Shown here: positions 27,944 to 36,490 of the stretch, in pieces
Layout of the letters: each line of letters starts with the position of its first letter
Numbering within the stretch: position 1 is the stretch's first letter
DNA from: NVTR01 sp965237505
Lineage (GTDB): Bacteria; Pseudomonadota; Alphaproteobacteria; Rhodobacterales; Rhodobacteraceae
Direction: 5' to 3'
Length of the DNA: 64,000 nt
NCBI GenBank assembly: GCA_965237505.1
Contig: CBDEFR010000004.1
Coordinates: 372,001-436,000 of the forward strand
The notes under the pieces: generated by a model
What the model was told of the DNA's origin: nothing
The model's database searches: none
Seen by the model: the letters and a program-made list of their open reading frames with translations, nothing else
Translations under genes and position numbers: made by a program

Positions 27944-28405
27944 GATGCAGGTGCTGAAATTTGCACTCTTCACGAACAGCCCATAGCCGACTTTGGCAAG
28001 AAACTCAGTACTCTCCAGCGTAGCCTGACAGCGCCGTAGAATACTGAGATTGGTTAGCTTGGTATGACCGCACCTGGCGAGGCGGGTTTGGCCAACAATG
28101 GCTCCGGGGGAGAAGGCCTGGTCTCAGGAAGAGCTGGTCTCAGATGCGGCCTGCATCGCACCTATGCCATGGGGGATGCAGGTGCTGAAATTTGCACTCT
28201 TCACGAACAGCCCATAGCCGACTTTGGCAAGAAACTCAGTACTCTCCAGCGTAGCCTGACAGCGCCGTAGAATACTGAGATTGGTTAGCTTGGTATGACC
28301 GCACCTGGCGAGGCGGGTTTGGCCAACAATGGCTCCGGGGGAGAAGGCCTGGTCTCAGGAAGAGCTGGTCTCAGATGCGGCCTGCATCGCACCTATGTCA
28401 GCGGC
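27944..28405 (+). repeat. 231-bp tandem direct duplication
   Basis: The unit beginning GATGCAGGTGCTGAAATTTG at 27944 is repeated from 28175 with a constant 231-bp offset, for example ATGACCGCACC at 28064 and 28295. Identity appears complete over about 220 bp. The copies diverge only at the end: copy 1 ends CGCACCTATGCCATGGGG, copy 2 CGCACCTATGTCAGCGGC, where the second continues into an XRE regulator. It is a recent duplication of the 5' part of that gene and its upstream region. Confidence 0.9.
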
Positions 28406-28534
28406 ATCGAGCGCGGCATCCGCTACCCGACTGTGGTCATCCTCGCCAAGTTCGCCGCGATCTTGAATACTGAGCCGGCTGAGCTCTTGCGGAGCTGGAT
28501 ATCAGCATTGACTTCCAAAAAATCTCATTGGTAG
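28329..28534 (+). pseudogene. XRE-family regulator, frameshifted
   Basis: The second repeat copy opens EKAWSQEELVS, helix 1-2 of a Cro/C1-type HTH. After a 1-base loss near 28375 the next frame gives GLHRTYVSGIERGIRYPTVVILAKFAAILNTEPAELL, the rest of the HTH. The two halves are therefore out of frame. The C-terminus ends ALTSKKSHW at 28532. The first copy contains only the N-terminal half. Function lost unless frameshifting occurs. Confidence 0.75.
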
Positions 28535-28578
28535 CGAGGGATTTCGCGGGGCTCAGACAAACTACGAAGCACGCGATT

Positions 28579-29394
28579 TTAGCCGGCACGGTTGAGGATA
28601 CGCCTCATGAAGGCCCGGGTCCGCTCTCTACCGGGGTTGTAGATCACCTGGGACGGTGGTCCGGATTCCTCGACGATCCCGCCGTCAATGAAGATCACGT
28701 CGTCGCAGACCTGCGCCGCGAAGTCCATTTCATGGGTCACCACCAGCATAGTCAGCCCCTTTTCGGCCAAGTCGCGCACGACGGTCAGTACCTCGCCGAC
28801 TAGCTCGGGATCGAGGGCAGAGGTGACCTCGTCGAATAGCATGACCCGCGGTTTCAGCGCCAAGGCGCGGGCGATCGCGACGCGCTGCTGCTCGCCGCCC
28901 GAGAGTTGTGATGGGCGGGAGTCGAGACGGTCGCCTAGGCCCACACGATCCAGCAGGGCGCGCGCATCCTCCCTTGCCTGGGGGCGGGGAGTGCCGAGCA
29001 CGGCGAGCGGGCCTTCCATGACATTCTCGATCGCGGTCATGTTTGGGAACAGGTTGAATTGCTGGAACACCATACCGACCTGCCGGCGTAAGGAGCGCAG
29101 GTTCCGCCCGGTTAGCGCAACGCCCAGGTCGAAATTGCAAACCAGCTTGCCGTCGAGCTTCAGCGTCCCCTGTTCGGGAGTATCCAGCATGTTCACGCAG
29201 CGCAGCAGGGTCGATTTGCCCGAGCCGGACGCACCGACGATCGAGACCACCTGGCCCTCGCGCAGCTTTAGGTCGATGCCCTTCAGAACCTCTAACTTCC
29301 CATAGCTCTTGTGAATATTGGTCAGTTCGAGAACGCACGGCTTGGCCTTTGCATCAGGAACTTTCGACGAAATGCTCCCTACCCAATCAGTCAT
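28579..29394 (-). CDS. Polar amino acid-type ABC transporter ATP-binding protein
   Basis: A 271-residue GlnQ-type ATPase: Walker A GASGSGKSTLLR, Q-loop VFQQFNLFPNM, signature LSGGEQQRVAIARAL, Walker B VMLFDEVTSALD (Glu-Val instead of Glu-Pro, normal in this subfamily), His switch VTHEM. The start ATG 29394 (MTDWVGS) overlaps the upstream permease stop by 8 bp and gives a slightly long N-terminus. It is the last gene of a four-gene importer operon (30728-31600, 30033-30689, 29387-30031, this gene). Confidence 0.9.
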   Translation of the reverse strand: MTDWVGSISSKVPDAKAKPCVLELTNIHKSYGKLEVLKGIDLKLREGQVVSIVGASGSGKSTLLRCVNMLDTPEQGTLKLDGKLVCNFDLGVALTGRNLRSLRRQVGMVFQQFNLFPNMTAIENVMEGPLAVLGTPRPQAREDARALLDRVGLGDRLDSRPSQLSGGEQQRVAIARALALKPRVMLFDEVTSALDPELVGEVLTVVRDLAEKGLTMLVVTHEMDFAAQVCDDVIFIDGGIVEESGPPSQVIYNPGRERTRAFMRRILNRAG

Positions 29395-30031
29395 ATGATG
29401 CAAAACGCTGAAGTAGGGACTGGGATAGGGCCAGGATGCCATTGATCACGAGATAGGCGATGGCCGAGAAGATTAAGAAGACAAACGCTTGTTGCGTCAG
29501 TGACACCGCACGGGAAGTGGCGGCGGAAAGTTCGTTGACCGCCACCAACGAGGCTATTGCGGTGCCCTGCACCGCGAGGATGGCGCTGGTTGTGAAATTC
29601 GGAATCGCCACCGGGATCGCCTGCGGCAGGATCACGCGCCGCAGGATCCTGCCCGGCGGCAAGGCCAGTGCGTTGGCGGCGGCGATCTGGCCGTGCGGAA
29701 CCGATTTCAGCGCGCCGCGCATGTCTTCGCTGAGATAGGCGACGGCAACAGCCAACAGCCCGTAGTAGGCGGCTTCGTAGGGGCTCAGCCGAATGCCGAA
29801 GCGGGGCAGGACGAAAAAGCATATGTAGAGCAGAATCAGCGCCGGCATCAGCCGGATGAAGTTCACGTAGATCGCGGCTATCCAGCCGAAGCGGGTCTGC
29901 CGGATAAGCGCGACCGCAAGCGCCAACGGCGTGGCCGTAATCAGGATCATGCACGCCAACAGCAATGTATTGCCAAGCCCGGCCAGAAGCGACGGCATGT
30001 ATTCGATGAGCAAGTTGAAGGAGCGGTCCAT
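29387..30031 (-). CDS. Polar amino acid-type ABC transporter permease (second)
   Basis: A 214-residue inner-membrane permease of the His/Glu/Gln family, with an N-terminal MPSLLAGLGNTLLLACMILI segment and the EAA-type loop ANALALPPGRILRRVILPQ that docks on the ATPase. About five transmembrane helices. The start ATG 30031 lies 1 bp after the stop of the preceding permease. The pair probably forms a heterodimeric channel. Confidence 0.88.
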   Translation of the reverse strand: MDRSFNLLIEYMPSLLAGLGNTLLLACMILITATPLALAVALIRQTRFGWIAAIYVNFIRLMPALILLYICFFVLPRFGIRLSPYEAAYYGLLAVAVAYLSEDMRGALKSVPHGQIAAANALALPPGRILRRVILPQAIPVAIPNFTTSAILAVQGTAIASLVAVNELSAATSRAVSLTQQAFVFLIFSAIAYLVINGILALSQSLLQRFASYD

Positions 30032-30032
30032 C

Positions 30033-30689
30033 TCAGTGCTGCCAACTCTGACGGTTCTCGAAGTGCCATTGCGCCAGCAGCAGGGTCCCATTCATCAAGA
30101 CATAGATGATCGAGATCACAGCCATGGTCTCAATCGGGCGGAAGGTGGTGGCTATGATCTGCTTGGACAGTGTTGCCATCTCGGGATAGGCAACGACCGC
30201 GGCGATCGCGGTGCCCTTCACGATTTCGGTCCCGCGTGAGAAATACGACGGCAGGGCGGCGGGCAGCATCTGTGGCAGAATCACCCGGCCCAGGATGCGC
30301 GACGGCGGCAGTGCAAGGGCGGCGGCTGCCTTGAATTGCCCGTCGGGGATCGACTGTAATCCGCTACTGAACGCCTCGGAGAAATAGAACGAGATGTAGA
30401 GGGTCATTCCGATAACCGCCGCGGTGAAGGTGGTGATCGAGAATCCCAGCTCGGGCACCAGCAGGAATACGGCGAGTAGGATGATGAGCGGCGGTAGGCC
30501 GCGGCCGATCCAGCTCGCCACCCGCAGCGTGGCTCGCAGCCAGCCCGGGCCAAAGAACGACGCCAAAGCCAGAAGAAACCCGACGGACGTAGCAATCGCG
30601 AAAACCGCGAGAGTTAGGGTCAGCGTGTTGACGGCGCCTCTCGCGATTGTCGGTAAAATGAGATTCAGGAACGCTAGGTCGATCACCAT
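30033..30689 (-). CDS. Polar amino acid-type ABC transporter permease (first)
   Basis: A 218-residue permease with about five transmembrane helices, opening LPTIARGAVNTLTLTLAVFAI; the EAA loop is AAALALPPSRILGRVILPQMLPAALP. It lies 38 bp downstream of the binding-protein gene and directly upstream of its partner permease. Family and arrangement indicate uptake of an amino acid or similar small amine/acid; the substrate cannot be read from sequence. Confidence 0.88.
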   Translation of the reverse strand: MVIDLAFLNLILPTIARGAVNTLTLTLAVFAIATSVGFLLALASFFGPGWLRATLRVASWIGRGLPPLIILLAVFLLVPELGFSITTFTAAVIGMTLYISFYFSEAFSSGLQSIPDGQFKAAAALALPPSRILGRVILPQMLPAALPSYFSRGTEIVKGTAIAAVVAYPEMATLSKQIIATTFRPIETMAVISIIYVLMNGTLLLAQWHFENRQSWQH

Positions 30690-30727
30690 GCGCCTCGGAA
30701 TTAGTTAGATTTTTACCTGTTTAGATC

Positions 30728-31600
30728 TCAGTATCCGAACCGCCGAAGCAGGTCCAGCCCTTCGGTCGGGGCACCGTATTCCGTCCTCCAAGCGTGGATC
30801 TTTCCGCTCACGCGATAATTGCCGAGCAACAAGTTCACCGCGGTCAGTAGATCGGCTTCTCTGGGATTTACGCAAAGCGATTCTGGGAAGACCGCGACCG
30901 ACGAACCTTCGACCATCTTGAGCTCGGGGCCCTGGAAATTCTCGATTGCGTAGACCGCGTTCTGATGGTTGGTCATCACGAAGTCAACCTGGCCATTCCC
31001 GAGGGCTGCCAGCACCTCGTTGAGGCCCGGAAACTCGATTGCTTGTGCGATGTCGGGCAGACGCTCTTTGCCCGTCTCGAAGTAGATTTCGCCACGCACG
31101 CCGCCCATGATCTTACCGCTGGCATCAGCATAGGTCGTGAGGCCCGTATCGGCGAGCGTCAAGCCTTCCGTGGAGGTTACGACTATCGGATTGGAAAGCA
31201 GGAAGTCAGGGCTTCCCAGCCGGGTCGCCGACCAACCTGCACCGGCGCAGCCAAGGTCGAAGCGGCCGGATGCGAGGCCCGGAAGAACACTTTCCCAACT
31301 GACGGAGACCATATCTATCTCGATTCCCAGATCCTCGCCCATCTGCTCCCAGAGCAAGATCAACCAGCCATCGACCTCACCAGTCTCCAAGTTGAGAAAT
31401 GTCGTCGGCGGAATGTCCGGCGTGACCGCGATAGTCAGTACGCCGTCCTTGACGAGGTTTCTGAGAGGCCAGGGTTTTGGATAATCCGTGTAGATAAGGC
31501 CGCCGGGCAACAATTGCGCTTCCGTTTCACTTGCCACAGCGGACAGAGGTGCCGTGAAAATGCTAGCAGCGACAAATGCCAAAATAGCTGAGGTCTTCAT
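30728..31600 (-). CDS. ABC transporter substrate-binding protein (family 3)
   Basis: A 290-residue SBP_bac_3 protein. The signal peptide MKTSAILAFVAASIFTAPLSAVAS is probably cut near residue 24. Typical blocks are LTIAVTPDIPPTTFLN, DLGIEIDMVSVSWESVLPGLASGRFD and, late, VDFVMTNHQNAVYAI. The usual Arg that binds an amino acid carboxylate (SGRFD..) is present at LASGRFDLG. First gene of the importer; divergent from the amidohydrolase gene 126 bp away, suggesting a shared regulatory region and that the imported compound is the amidohydrolase substrate (inference). Confidence 0.85.
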   Translation of the reverse strand: MKTSAILAFVAASIFTAPLSAVASETEAQLLPGGLIYTDYPKPWPLRNLVKDGVLTIAVTPDIPPTTFLNLETGEVDGWLILLWEQMGEDLGIEIDMVSVSWESVLPGLASGRFDLGCAGAGWSATRLGSPDFLLSNPIVVTSTEGLTLADTGLTTYADASGKIMGGVRGEIYFETGKERLPDIAQAIEFPGLNEVLAALGNGQVDFVMTNHQNAVYAIENFQGPELKMVEGSSVAVFPESLCVNPREADLLTAVNLLLGNYRVSGKIHAWRTEYGAPTEGLDLLRRFGY

Positions 31601-31726
31601 TGTCAGTCCTTTCCTTCATTTGTTATTTTGATATCCCTTAAGATATATCATAGAATATAATCTAGTTAAAATGAAGCCTAATTTGCAATCCTATTGTTTT
31701 GGCTGAAAGCGAAAGGAAACTTCGAC

Positions 31727-33244
31727 GTGAACGAATCGAGCGAAGTCCGTATTGTCACCGCCGCGCGGGTCCTGACGGGTTTTGATGAGGCGGGAAAGGC
31801 ACAGTTCCTGACCAATGCGGCGCTCTGTCTGAGGGGAGTCCGGATCGACAGCGTTTTGCCGATGGTAGACGTCACAGACAGTGCCCGGGTTATCGCGGAA
31901 TATCCGAATCACGTGCTGCTGCCCGGCTTCGTCAACGCGCATCACCATATCGGACTCACGCCGATCCAGGCCGGTTCGCTCGATCACCATTTGGAAGAAT
32001 GGATCGGCAGCGGCGCTGCGCGGCGTCAGCTTGACCCCTATCTCGACACGCTGTTCTCGGCGACCGAACTGATTCGGTCGGGTGTCACCACGGTGCAGCA
32101 CATCCAGGGAGCGATGTCGGGGCCAGCAGCAAATATGAAACATGTCGCCCAGGAGGTGCTGCGGGCCTATCGCGACATCGGCATGCGCGCCTCATACTGC
32201 TTCAATGCGCGGGATCAGAACCGAATGACGCATGAGGCCGATGCAGATTTCATCGCCAGGGCGACCGGCGAAATACAAGCCGATGTCGCGACCTATCTGG
32301 CGCGGCGGACAGTGGATATGTCGGACTACCTCGGTCTCTTCGACGAACTGACCGCGAATGTTGCAGACGATGGCCGACTGGCCATCCAGCTTGCACCGGC
32401 GAACCTGCACTGGTGCAGCGACCGGATGCTCGAAGCCTTGCGCGACAAGGCGGCCGTGGCGGGGGTGCCGATGCACATGCACCTGGTCGAGACGCCCTAT
32501 CAGGCGGAATATGCCCGGCGCCGTACCGGGAAGAGCGCGGTGGCGCATCTGGGAGATCTCGGGTTGCTGGGGCCGGGCATGACACTGGGCCATGGTGTCT
32601 GGATTTCGCCCGGCGACATGGATTTGCTGGCCGAAAGCGGCACTTGCGTCTGCCACAACTGTAGCTCGAACCTGCGTCTCGGCAGCGGCAAGGCGCCGAT
32701 CACAGAATATCTGGATCGGGGCGTGACCTTGGCACTTGGCATCGATGAGGCCGGGGTTAACGACGACCGCGACATGCTGCTGGAAATGCGCATGGCACTC
32801 TATCAGAACCGGGCACCTGGGATGGGTGCACGATGGCCATCCGCATCCGACGTGATGCGGATGGCCACTGAGGGCGGGGCGGCGACGACGCCTTTCGGCG
32901 CCGGCATCGGCCGGATTGCGGCCGGAGCGCTGGCAGATTTCACCGTTATCGATTGGCGCCGCGCGACCTGGCCCTATCAGGACGACAATGTGCCCCCGAT
33001 TAATGTTCTGGTGCAGAGGGTCAAGCCCGAAGCCGTGGCAGCCGTCTGGGTAGCGGGCGAACGCATCCTGAACGACGGTCAGCCGGAGCGGATCGACGCA
33101 GAGGCGATCCACGCTGAGATCGCCGAGCGCCTCGCCGTGCCGCGGAACGAAATGGAGCGGATGGGGCTGCGCATCGGAAAGGCCGCTGTGCCGCTGATTC
33201 GCGAATTCTTCGCCAACTACGCGATCAATCCACACAAGAGCTGA
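31727..33244 (+). CDS. Metal-dependent amidohydrolase/deaminase (cyclase- or AtzA/TrzN-like)
   Basis: A 505-residue amidohydrolase-superfamily enzyme. Metal and catalytic residues read as His72/His74 (VNAHHHIGL), His250/His252 and Glu255 (PMHMHLVET), His289 (LGHGVW) and Asp340 (GIDEAGVND), the mononuclear pattern of deaminases/chlorohydrolases such as AtzA, TrzN and SsnA. GTG 31727 is chosen as start because AAAGGA lies 8 bp upstream; an earlier TTG at 31694 is possible. The exact substrate is unknown; an N-C bond hydrolysis on a compound brought in by the divergent ABC importer is plausible. Confidence 0.85.
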   Translation: MNESSEVRIVTAARVLTGFDEAGKAQFLTNAALCLRGVRIDSVLPMVDVTDSARVIAEYPNHVLLPGFVNAHHHIGLTPIQAGSLDHHLEEWIGSGAARRQLDPYLDTLFSATELIRSGVTTVQHIQGAMSGPAANMKHVAQEVLRAYRDIGMRASYCFNARDQNRMTHEADADFIARATGEIQADVATYLARRTVDMSDYLGLFDELTANVADDGRLAIQLAPANLHWCSDRMLEALRDKAAVAGVPMHMHLVETPYQAEYARRRTGKSAVAHLGDLGLLGPGMTLGHGVWISPGDMDLLAESGTCVCHNCSSNLRLGSGKAPITEYLDRGVTLALGIDEAGVNDDRDMLLEMRMALYQNRAPGMGARWPSASDVMRMATEGGAATTPFGAGIGRIAAGALADFTVIDWRRATWPYQDDNVPPINVLVQRVKPEAVAAVWVAGERILNDGQPERIDAEAIHAEIAERLAVPRNEMERMGLRIGKAAVPLIREFFANYAINPHKS

Positions 33245-33261
33245 GCACTTCGCGCTGCAGC

Positions 33262-33287
33262 GATGCCCCGGCGAAGGCCGGGGCATC
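33262..33287 (+). terminator. Rho-independent-type terminator after the amidohydrolase
   Basis: GATGCCCCGGC and GCCGGGGCATC form a perfect 11-bp GC-rich stem with a GAAG tetraloop, 17 bp after the stop codon, followed by TTGGGACTTAAT. Short T-tract but strong stem. Confidence 0.75.
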
Positions 33288-33455
33288 TTGGGACTTAATA
33301 TTATTCAAAGATTGCGAACAAGACTTTGGCCAATGTCCGCGACCATCATCCGATGTCGTTTCCTCTTCACCCGCTCGACCTCGGCGGATGAGTGGGAGAT
33401 GCTCGAGGAAACGGCGAATCTGCAGCGAGACGAAGAGATCCTTACTTTGGGCGAC

Positions 33456-33476
33456 TGACCTGCCCCCAATTTGAGG
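33456..33476 (-). mobile_element. 21-bp stub of an IS3 right end abutting IS3 copy A
   Basis: TGACCTGCCCCCAATTTGAG is identical to the right terminus of the IS3 copies (as at 55764) but here is isolated and directly followed by the left terminus TGACCTGCTCCCC of copy A at 33477. It is the remnant of an oppositely oriented copy. Confidence 0.7.
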
Positions 33477-33555
33477 TGACCTGCTCCCCGAAAACTGGTC
33501 CATTTGAAAGGAGGATCTGTTCGCTTAATGTTCACGAGAACGAGGAGAACAGAGA

Positions 33556-33822
33556 ATGCGCAAGTCACGGTTTAGCGAAGAGCAGATTGTTCGGATCATT
33601 CAGGAGTATGCGGCGGGTGCGAAAGTGTCCGAGTTGTGCCGTAAGCACGGTATGTCGGATGCCACCTTTTACAAATGGAAAGCCAGGTATGGCGGCCTTC
33701 AGATTTCCGATGTCAGGCGGCTGAAAGACCTGGAATCGGAGAACGGCAAGCTGAAGAAGCTGCTGGCCGAAACCATGCTTGATAATGCTGGCCTGAAAGG
33801 GCTTCTGGCAAAAAACTTCTGA
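33556..33822 (+). CDS. IS3 OrfA
   Basis: An 88-residue helix-turn-helix protein of the Transposase_8 family (SEEQIVRIIQEYAAGAKVSELCRKHGMSDATFYKWK), followed by a leucine-zipper-like segment (DLESENGKLKKLLAETML). It binds the element ends and is joined to OrfB by -1 frameshifting in this family. Start ATG 33556 with GGAG upstream. Confidence 0.92.
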   Translation: MRKSRFSEEQIVRIIQEYAAGAKVSELCRKHGMSDATFYKWKARYGGLQISDVRRLKDLESENGKLKKLLAETMLDNAGLKGLLAKNF

Positions 33823-33848
33823 AGCCTGCAAGCCGCCGGGAAGCAGTC

Positions 33849-34715
33849 ATGGTTCTTTGCCGTGACTATCAGTTTTCAACTCGGCGGGCCTGTGGGCTGA
33901 TTGGGTTTTCCAGATCGAGTAATGAATACAGAGGAAGGCCGGATCGCCATGCGAGGATACGGGAACGGCTGGTCACGCTTTCCGGCAAACACCGACGCTA
34001 TGGCTATCGCATGTTGCATGCCAAGCTTGGCCAGGAGGGTTTCAAGGTGAACGTGAAAGTGGTGGAGCGACTTTACCGAGAGGAGCGCCTGACCCTGCGC
34101 CGCCGCAATCGCAAGAAAATCCCCAAGGGCGTGCGCGAAGGCGCCTGGTGCCCGATCGCCGCCAACCAGCGGTGGAGCCTGGACTTCACCATGGATGCGC
34201 TCGCCAACGGCAGGAAGTTCCGCACCGTCAATCTGAAAGACGACTGCACACGGGAATGTCCGGCGATTGATGTGGCCCTGTCGATCCCCGGCTCCCGCGT
34301 GGTGGAAATGCTGGAACGGGTGGCTCGTGAGCGGGGGTACCCGGATGTTCTGACCGTTGACAATGGGCCTGAACTACGAGGCCGCGCGCTTGATGGCTGG
34401 GCAGATGATCACGGCGTGCAGCTCTACTTCATCGACCCGGGCAAGCCGACCCAGAACGCCTACATCGAAAGTTTCAACGGCCGGTTTCGCGAAGAATGCC
34501 TGAACTTGAACTGGTTCACCTCGCTGGCCGAGGCAGAAAGGATCATCGAGGACTGGCGGATCGATTACAATCAAAACCGGCCCCACTCTTCGCTGAACTA
34601 TCAAACCCCGGAAGAATTTGCCGCAAACAGGCCTTTCCATAAACCGCAATGGGCAGCGACGCTTGAGCTATCTGAAGGCTCCGCGCCACCGCCCATTGCT
34701 CACGCCGCCGAATAA
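33849..34715 (+). CDS. IS3 OrfB, integrase-type transposase
   Basis: A 288-residue DDE integrase domain: HTH_21-like HRRYGYRMLHAKLGQEGFKV, first Asp in RWSLDFTMDAL, second in VLTVDNGPEL, Glu in QNAYIESFNGRFREECLN, and the C-terminal YNQNRPHSSLNYQTPEEFA. It opens at ATG 33849, but family practice is production as an OrfAB fusion. Intact in this copy; copy B has a 1-bp deletion. Confidence 0.92.
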   Translation: MVLCRDYQFSTRRACGLIGFSRSSNEYRGRPDRHARIRERLVTLSGKHRRYGYRMLHAKLGQEGFKVNVKVVERLYREERLTLRRRNRKKIPKGVREGAWCPIAANQRWSLDFTMDALANGRKFRTVNLKDDCTRECPAIDVALSIPGSRVVEMLERVARERGYPDVLTVDNGPELRGRALDGWADDHGVQLYFIDPGKPTQNAYIESFNGRFREECLNLNWFTSLAEAERIIEDWRIDYNQNRPHSSLNYQTPEEFAANRPFHKPQWAATLELSEGSAPPPIAHAAE

Positions 34716-34775
34716 TGGCAAACAAAAGAGGAACAGAGTCTACCTAAAAGTGGCCCTCAAATTGGGGGCAGGTCA

Positions 34776-35189
34776 CTGCCCAGAGAGGTAGCCTTCCTTG
34801 TACCCACTGGCCTCAAACAGCGGCAGGTACATCTCTGAACCAACTTTTACAACCGATTTGTAAAGCTTCCAAAAAAGGCCCTCTTTGTCCAGTCCCGGAT
34901 TCTCGGATATGATATCCTTGGCGACCACTTCCCAGTAAGCAGGATCGGTTTGAATCGCCTGCAGCGAAAGTGGTGGATTGGTGGTCACACCCCGAAACAA
35001 TTGATTTTGGGGATTGTCTTTGTCGTACATTCGGTTGAATTGCGTTTGCAGCAGATCACGATCCGCCGGATCTGCTTTTTCGAGCATTTTTTTGCACCAA
35101 TTTTCGAAAACAACAGGAGAAGAATCCCACCAGATTTCCATCCCTGGGCTGATGTCTACCAGCCGTTCGAAAAAGTTTCTTTCTTCCAT
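34776..35189 (-). pseudogene. Transaldolase-family protein, N-terminal fragment
   Basis: From ATG 35189 (ribosome site AGGATCAATT region) about 137 residues resemble the N-terminus of the long transaldolase-family proteins: NFFERLVDISPGMEIWWDSSP, FRGVTTNPPLSLQAIQ, EMYLPLFEASGYKEGYLSGQ. TTNPPLS corresponds to the conserved TTNPS loop. The protein is cut at SGQ by IS3 copy A; the Schiff-base Lys region is missing. No activity expected. Confidence 0.75.
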
Positions 35190-35231
35190 AATTGATCCTG
35201 CTGTTTAACCAAACTGTTTAGAGGCGGTTTC

Positions 35232-35429
35232 TTAACCTAAGACAATATGATCGAAACCTGAGCAACCTCTTGCGCGCCCGGCGGGCAGCATCGGCCAACT
35301 GGGGATCACGCCCTCCTGCTTGGTGGCCTCGAAATAGGCGGGATCGCCGCCTTCTAAGCAGACCACGGCCACCGGCCGCGCGGACTTCCTGTAGATGACG
35401 CAGTTGAGCTCGCGCGAGGGCGTGGTCAT
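35232..35429 (-). CDS. Small conserved-looking protein, unknown function
   Basis: A 65-residue frame (MTTPSRELNCVIYRKS...GFDHIVLG) divergent from the LysR gene 100 bp away. The composition is coding-like, and the predicted beta-strand pattern (CVIYRKSARPVAVVCLEGG) suggests a real small domain, but I do not recognise the family. A longer overlapping frame (35218-35445) on the same strand is Arg/Leu-rich and less likely. Confidence 0.45.
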   Translation of the reverse strand: MTTPSRELNCVIYRKSARPVAVVCLEGGDPAYFEATKQEGVIPSWPMLPAGRARGCSGFDHIVLG

Positions 35430-35532
35430 GGGAGAGGCTCCTCATCGGTCTGAGGGCGAGACTTGCGGTACGCTAGCACCGGCTGTACTATCGGCAAAAT
35501 TGGAAATATTCATCAATCTATTGGTCTCATAG

Positions 35533-36411
35533 ATGTATCAGAAATGGCTGGAAGCATTCCACCAGGTTGCGAGCCAGGGCAGCTTCACGGGCGCGGCGCA
35601 CAAGCTGAATGTCGGTCAGCCGACTGTCTCGACCCATGTGAGCAATCTCGAAGGCCGCTTCGGGGTGGAGCTGTTCCACCGCAAGGGCCGATCGATCACC
35701 CTGACCGCGGTGGGCGAGACGCTCTACGCCATCACCCACAATCTCTACTGCCACGAGCAGGAGGCCATCCGCTTTCTGACGGCCGCCCGGGACCTCGAGG
35801 TCGGCGAGCTCAATCTCAGCGCCGTCGGGCCCCATGACGTGATGGAGCTGCTGGCGGCCTACAAGGACCGCCGGCCCGGCCTCAAATGCACCGTGCGGCT
35901 CGGCGTGATCGACGAAGTGCTGGCGGACCTGGAAGATTTCCGCGCCGATATCGGCATAGTGGGGCGGGACTGCGGCAGCGAGACCGTGCACGCCATGTTC
36001 TACGACCAGCACAACGTGTTGGTGGTGGTGAACAGCACGCATCGCCTGGCGGGCCGCGGGGAGATCCGTCTTGCAGACCTGCACGGCGAAGAGATGGTGG
36101 TGCGCTCGAAGAACTCGACCACCCAGCAGGCCTTCGACGAGGCGGCCGCGGCGGCCGGCGTAGCGGTAGAGCGGGTCTTTGAAATCGAAAGCCGCGAGGG
36201 TCTGCGCGAAGCAATCGTCCGCGGGTTCGGCGTCGGCGTCATTTCGGAAAGGGAATTCGGGCCGCATCCAGATCTGCGACCGCTATCGGTCACGGATTCC
36301 GAGATGTTCACGCGCGCCTATGTCACCTGTCTGAAATCGCGCCGCAACCGACCATTGATCCAGGGATACCTGCGGCTTGCCGCTTCGATTGTAGAAGGTC
36401 GGGAGAAGTAG
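35533..36411 (+). CDS. LysR-family transcriptional regulator
   Basis: A 292-residue LTTR: the N-terminal winged HTH (FHQVASQGSFTGAAHKLNVGQPTVSTHVSNLE) and a LysR-substrate effector domain (ELNLSAVGPHDVMELLAAY, DIGIVGRD, SREGLREAIVRGFGVGVI). Start ATG 35533. It lies upstream of and convergent with the dipeptide ABC operon (80 bp between stops), and divergent from the small 35232 gene. Target unknown. GC-rich, unlike the neighbouring IS. Confidence 0.9.
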   Translation: MYQKWLEAFHQVASQGSFTGAAHKLNVGQPTVSTHVSNLEGRFGVELFHRKGRSITLTAVGETLYAITHNLYCHEQEAIRFLTAARDLEVGELNLSAVGPHDVMELLAAYKDRRPGLKCTVRLGVIDEVLADLEDFRADIGIVGRDCGSETVHAMFYDQHNVLVVVNSTHRLAGRGEIRLADLHGEEMVVRSKNSTTQQAFDEAAAAAGVAVERVFEIESREGLREAIVRGFGVGVISEREFGPHPDLRPLSVTDSEMFTRAYVTCLKSRRNRPLIQGYLRLAASIVEGREK

Positions 36412-36490
36412 CTACGCGGCGTCGTGCTTATTGGCCCCGGCAACCATGGCTCGCGCCCGGGCGGATACGCCTTCGGCAATCCAGTGTCCA

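Larger units (their letters stand above)
33477..34775 (+). mobile_element. IS3-family element (IS407-like), copy A, 1299 bp
   Basis: The ends are TGACCTGCTCCCCG (33477) and, reverse complement, TGACCTGCCCCCAA (34775). Two overlapping transposase frames read rightwards. Identical copies: B (55764-57061, reverse, 1 bp shorter) and C (62988 to beyond the window). The left flank is an IS3 stub and the right flank is inside a transaldolase-like gene; no target duplication is evident. Confidence 0.92.

Noticed and set aside
32192..33286. 364-codon minus-strand frame over the amidohydrolase
   Set aside because: The plus strand has all metal ligands, ribosome site and terminator; the antisense frame shows no family pattern.
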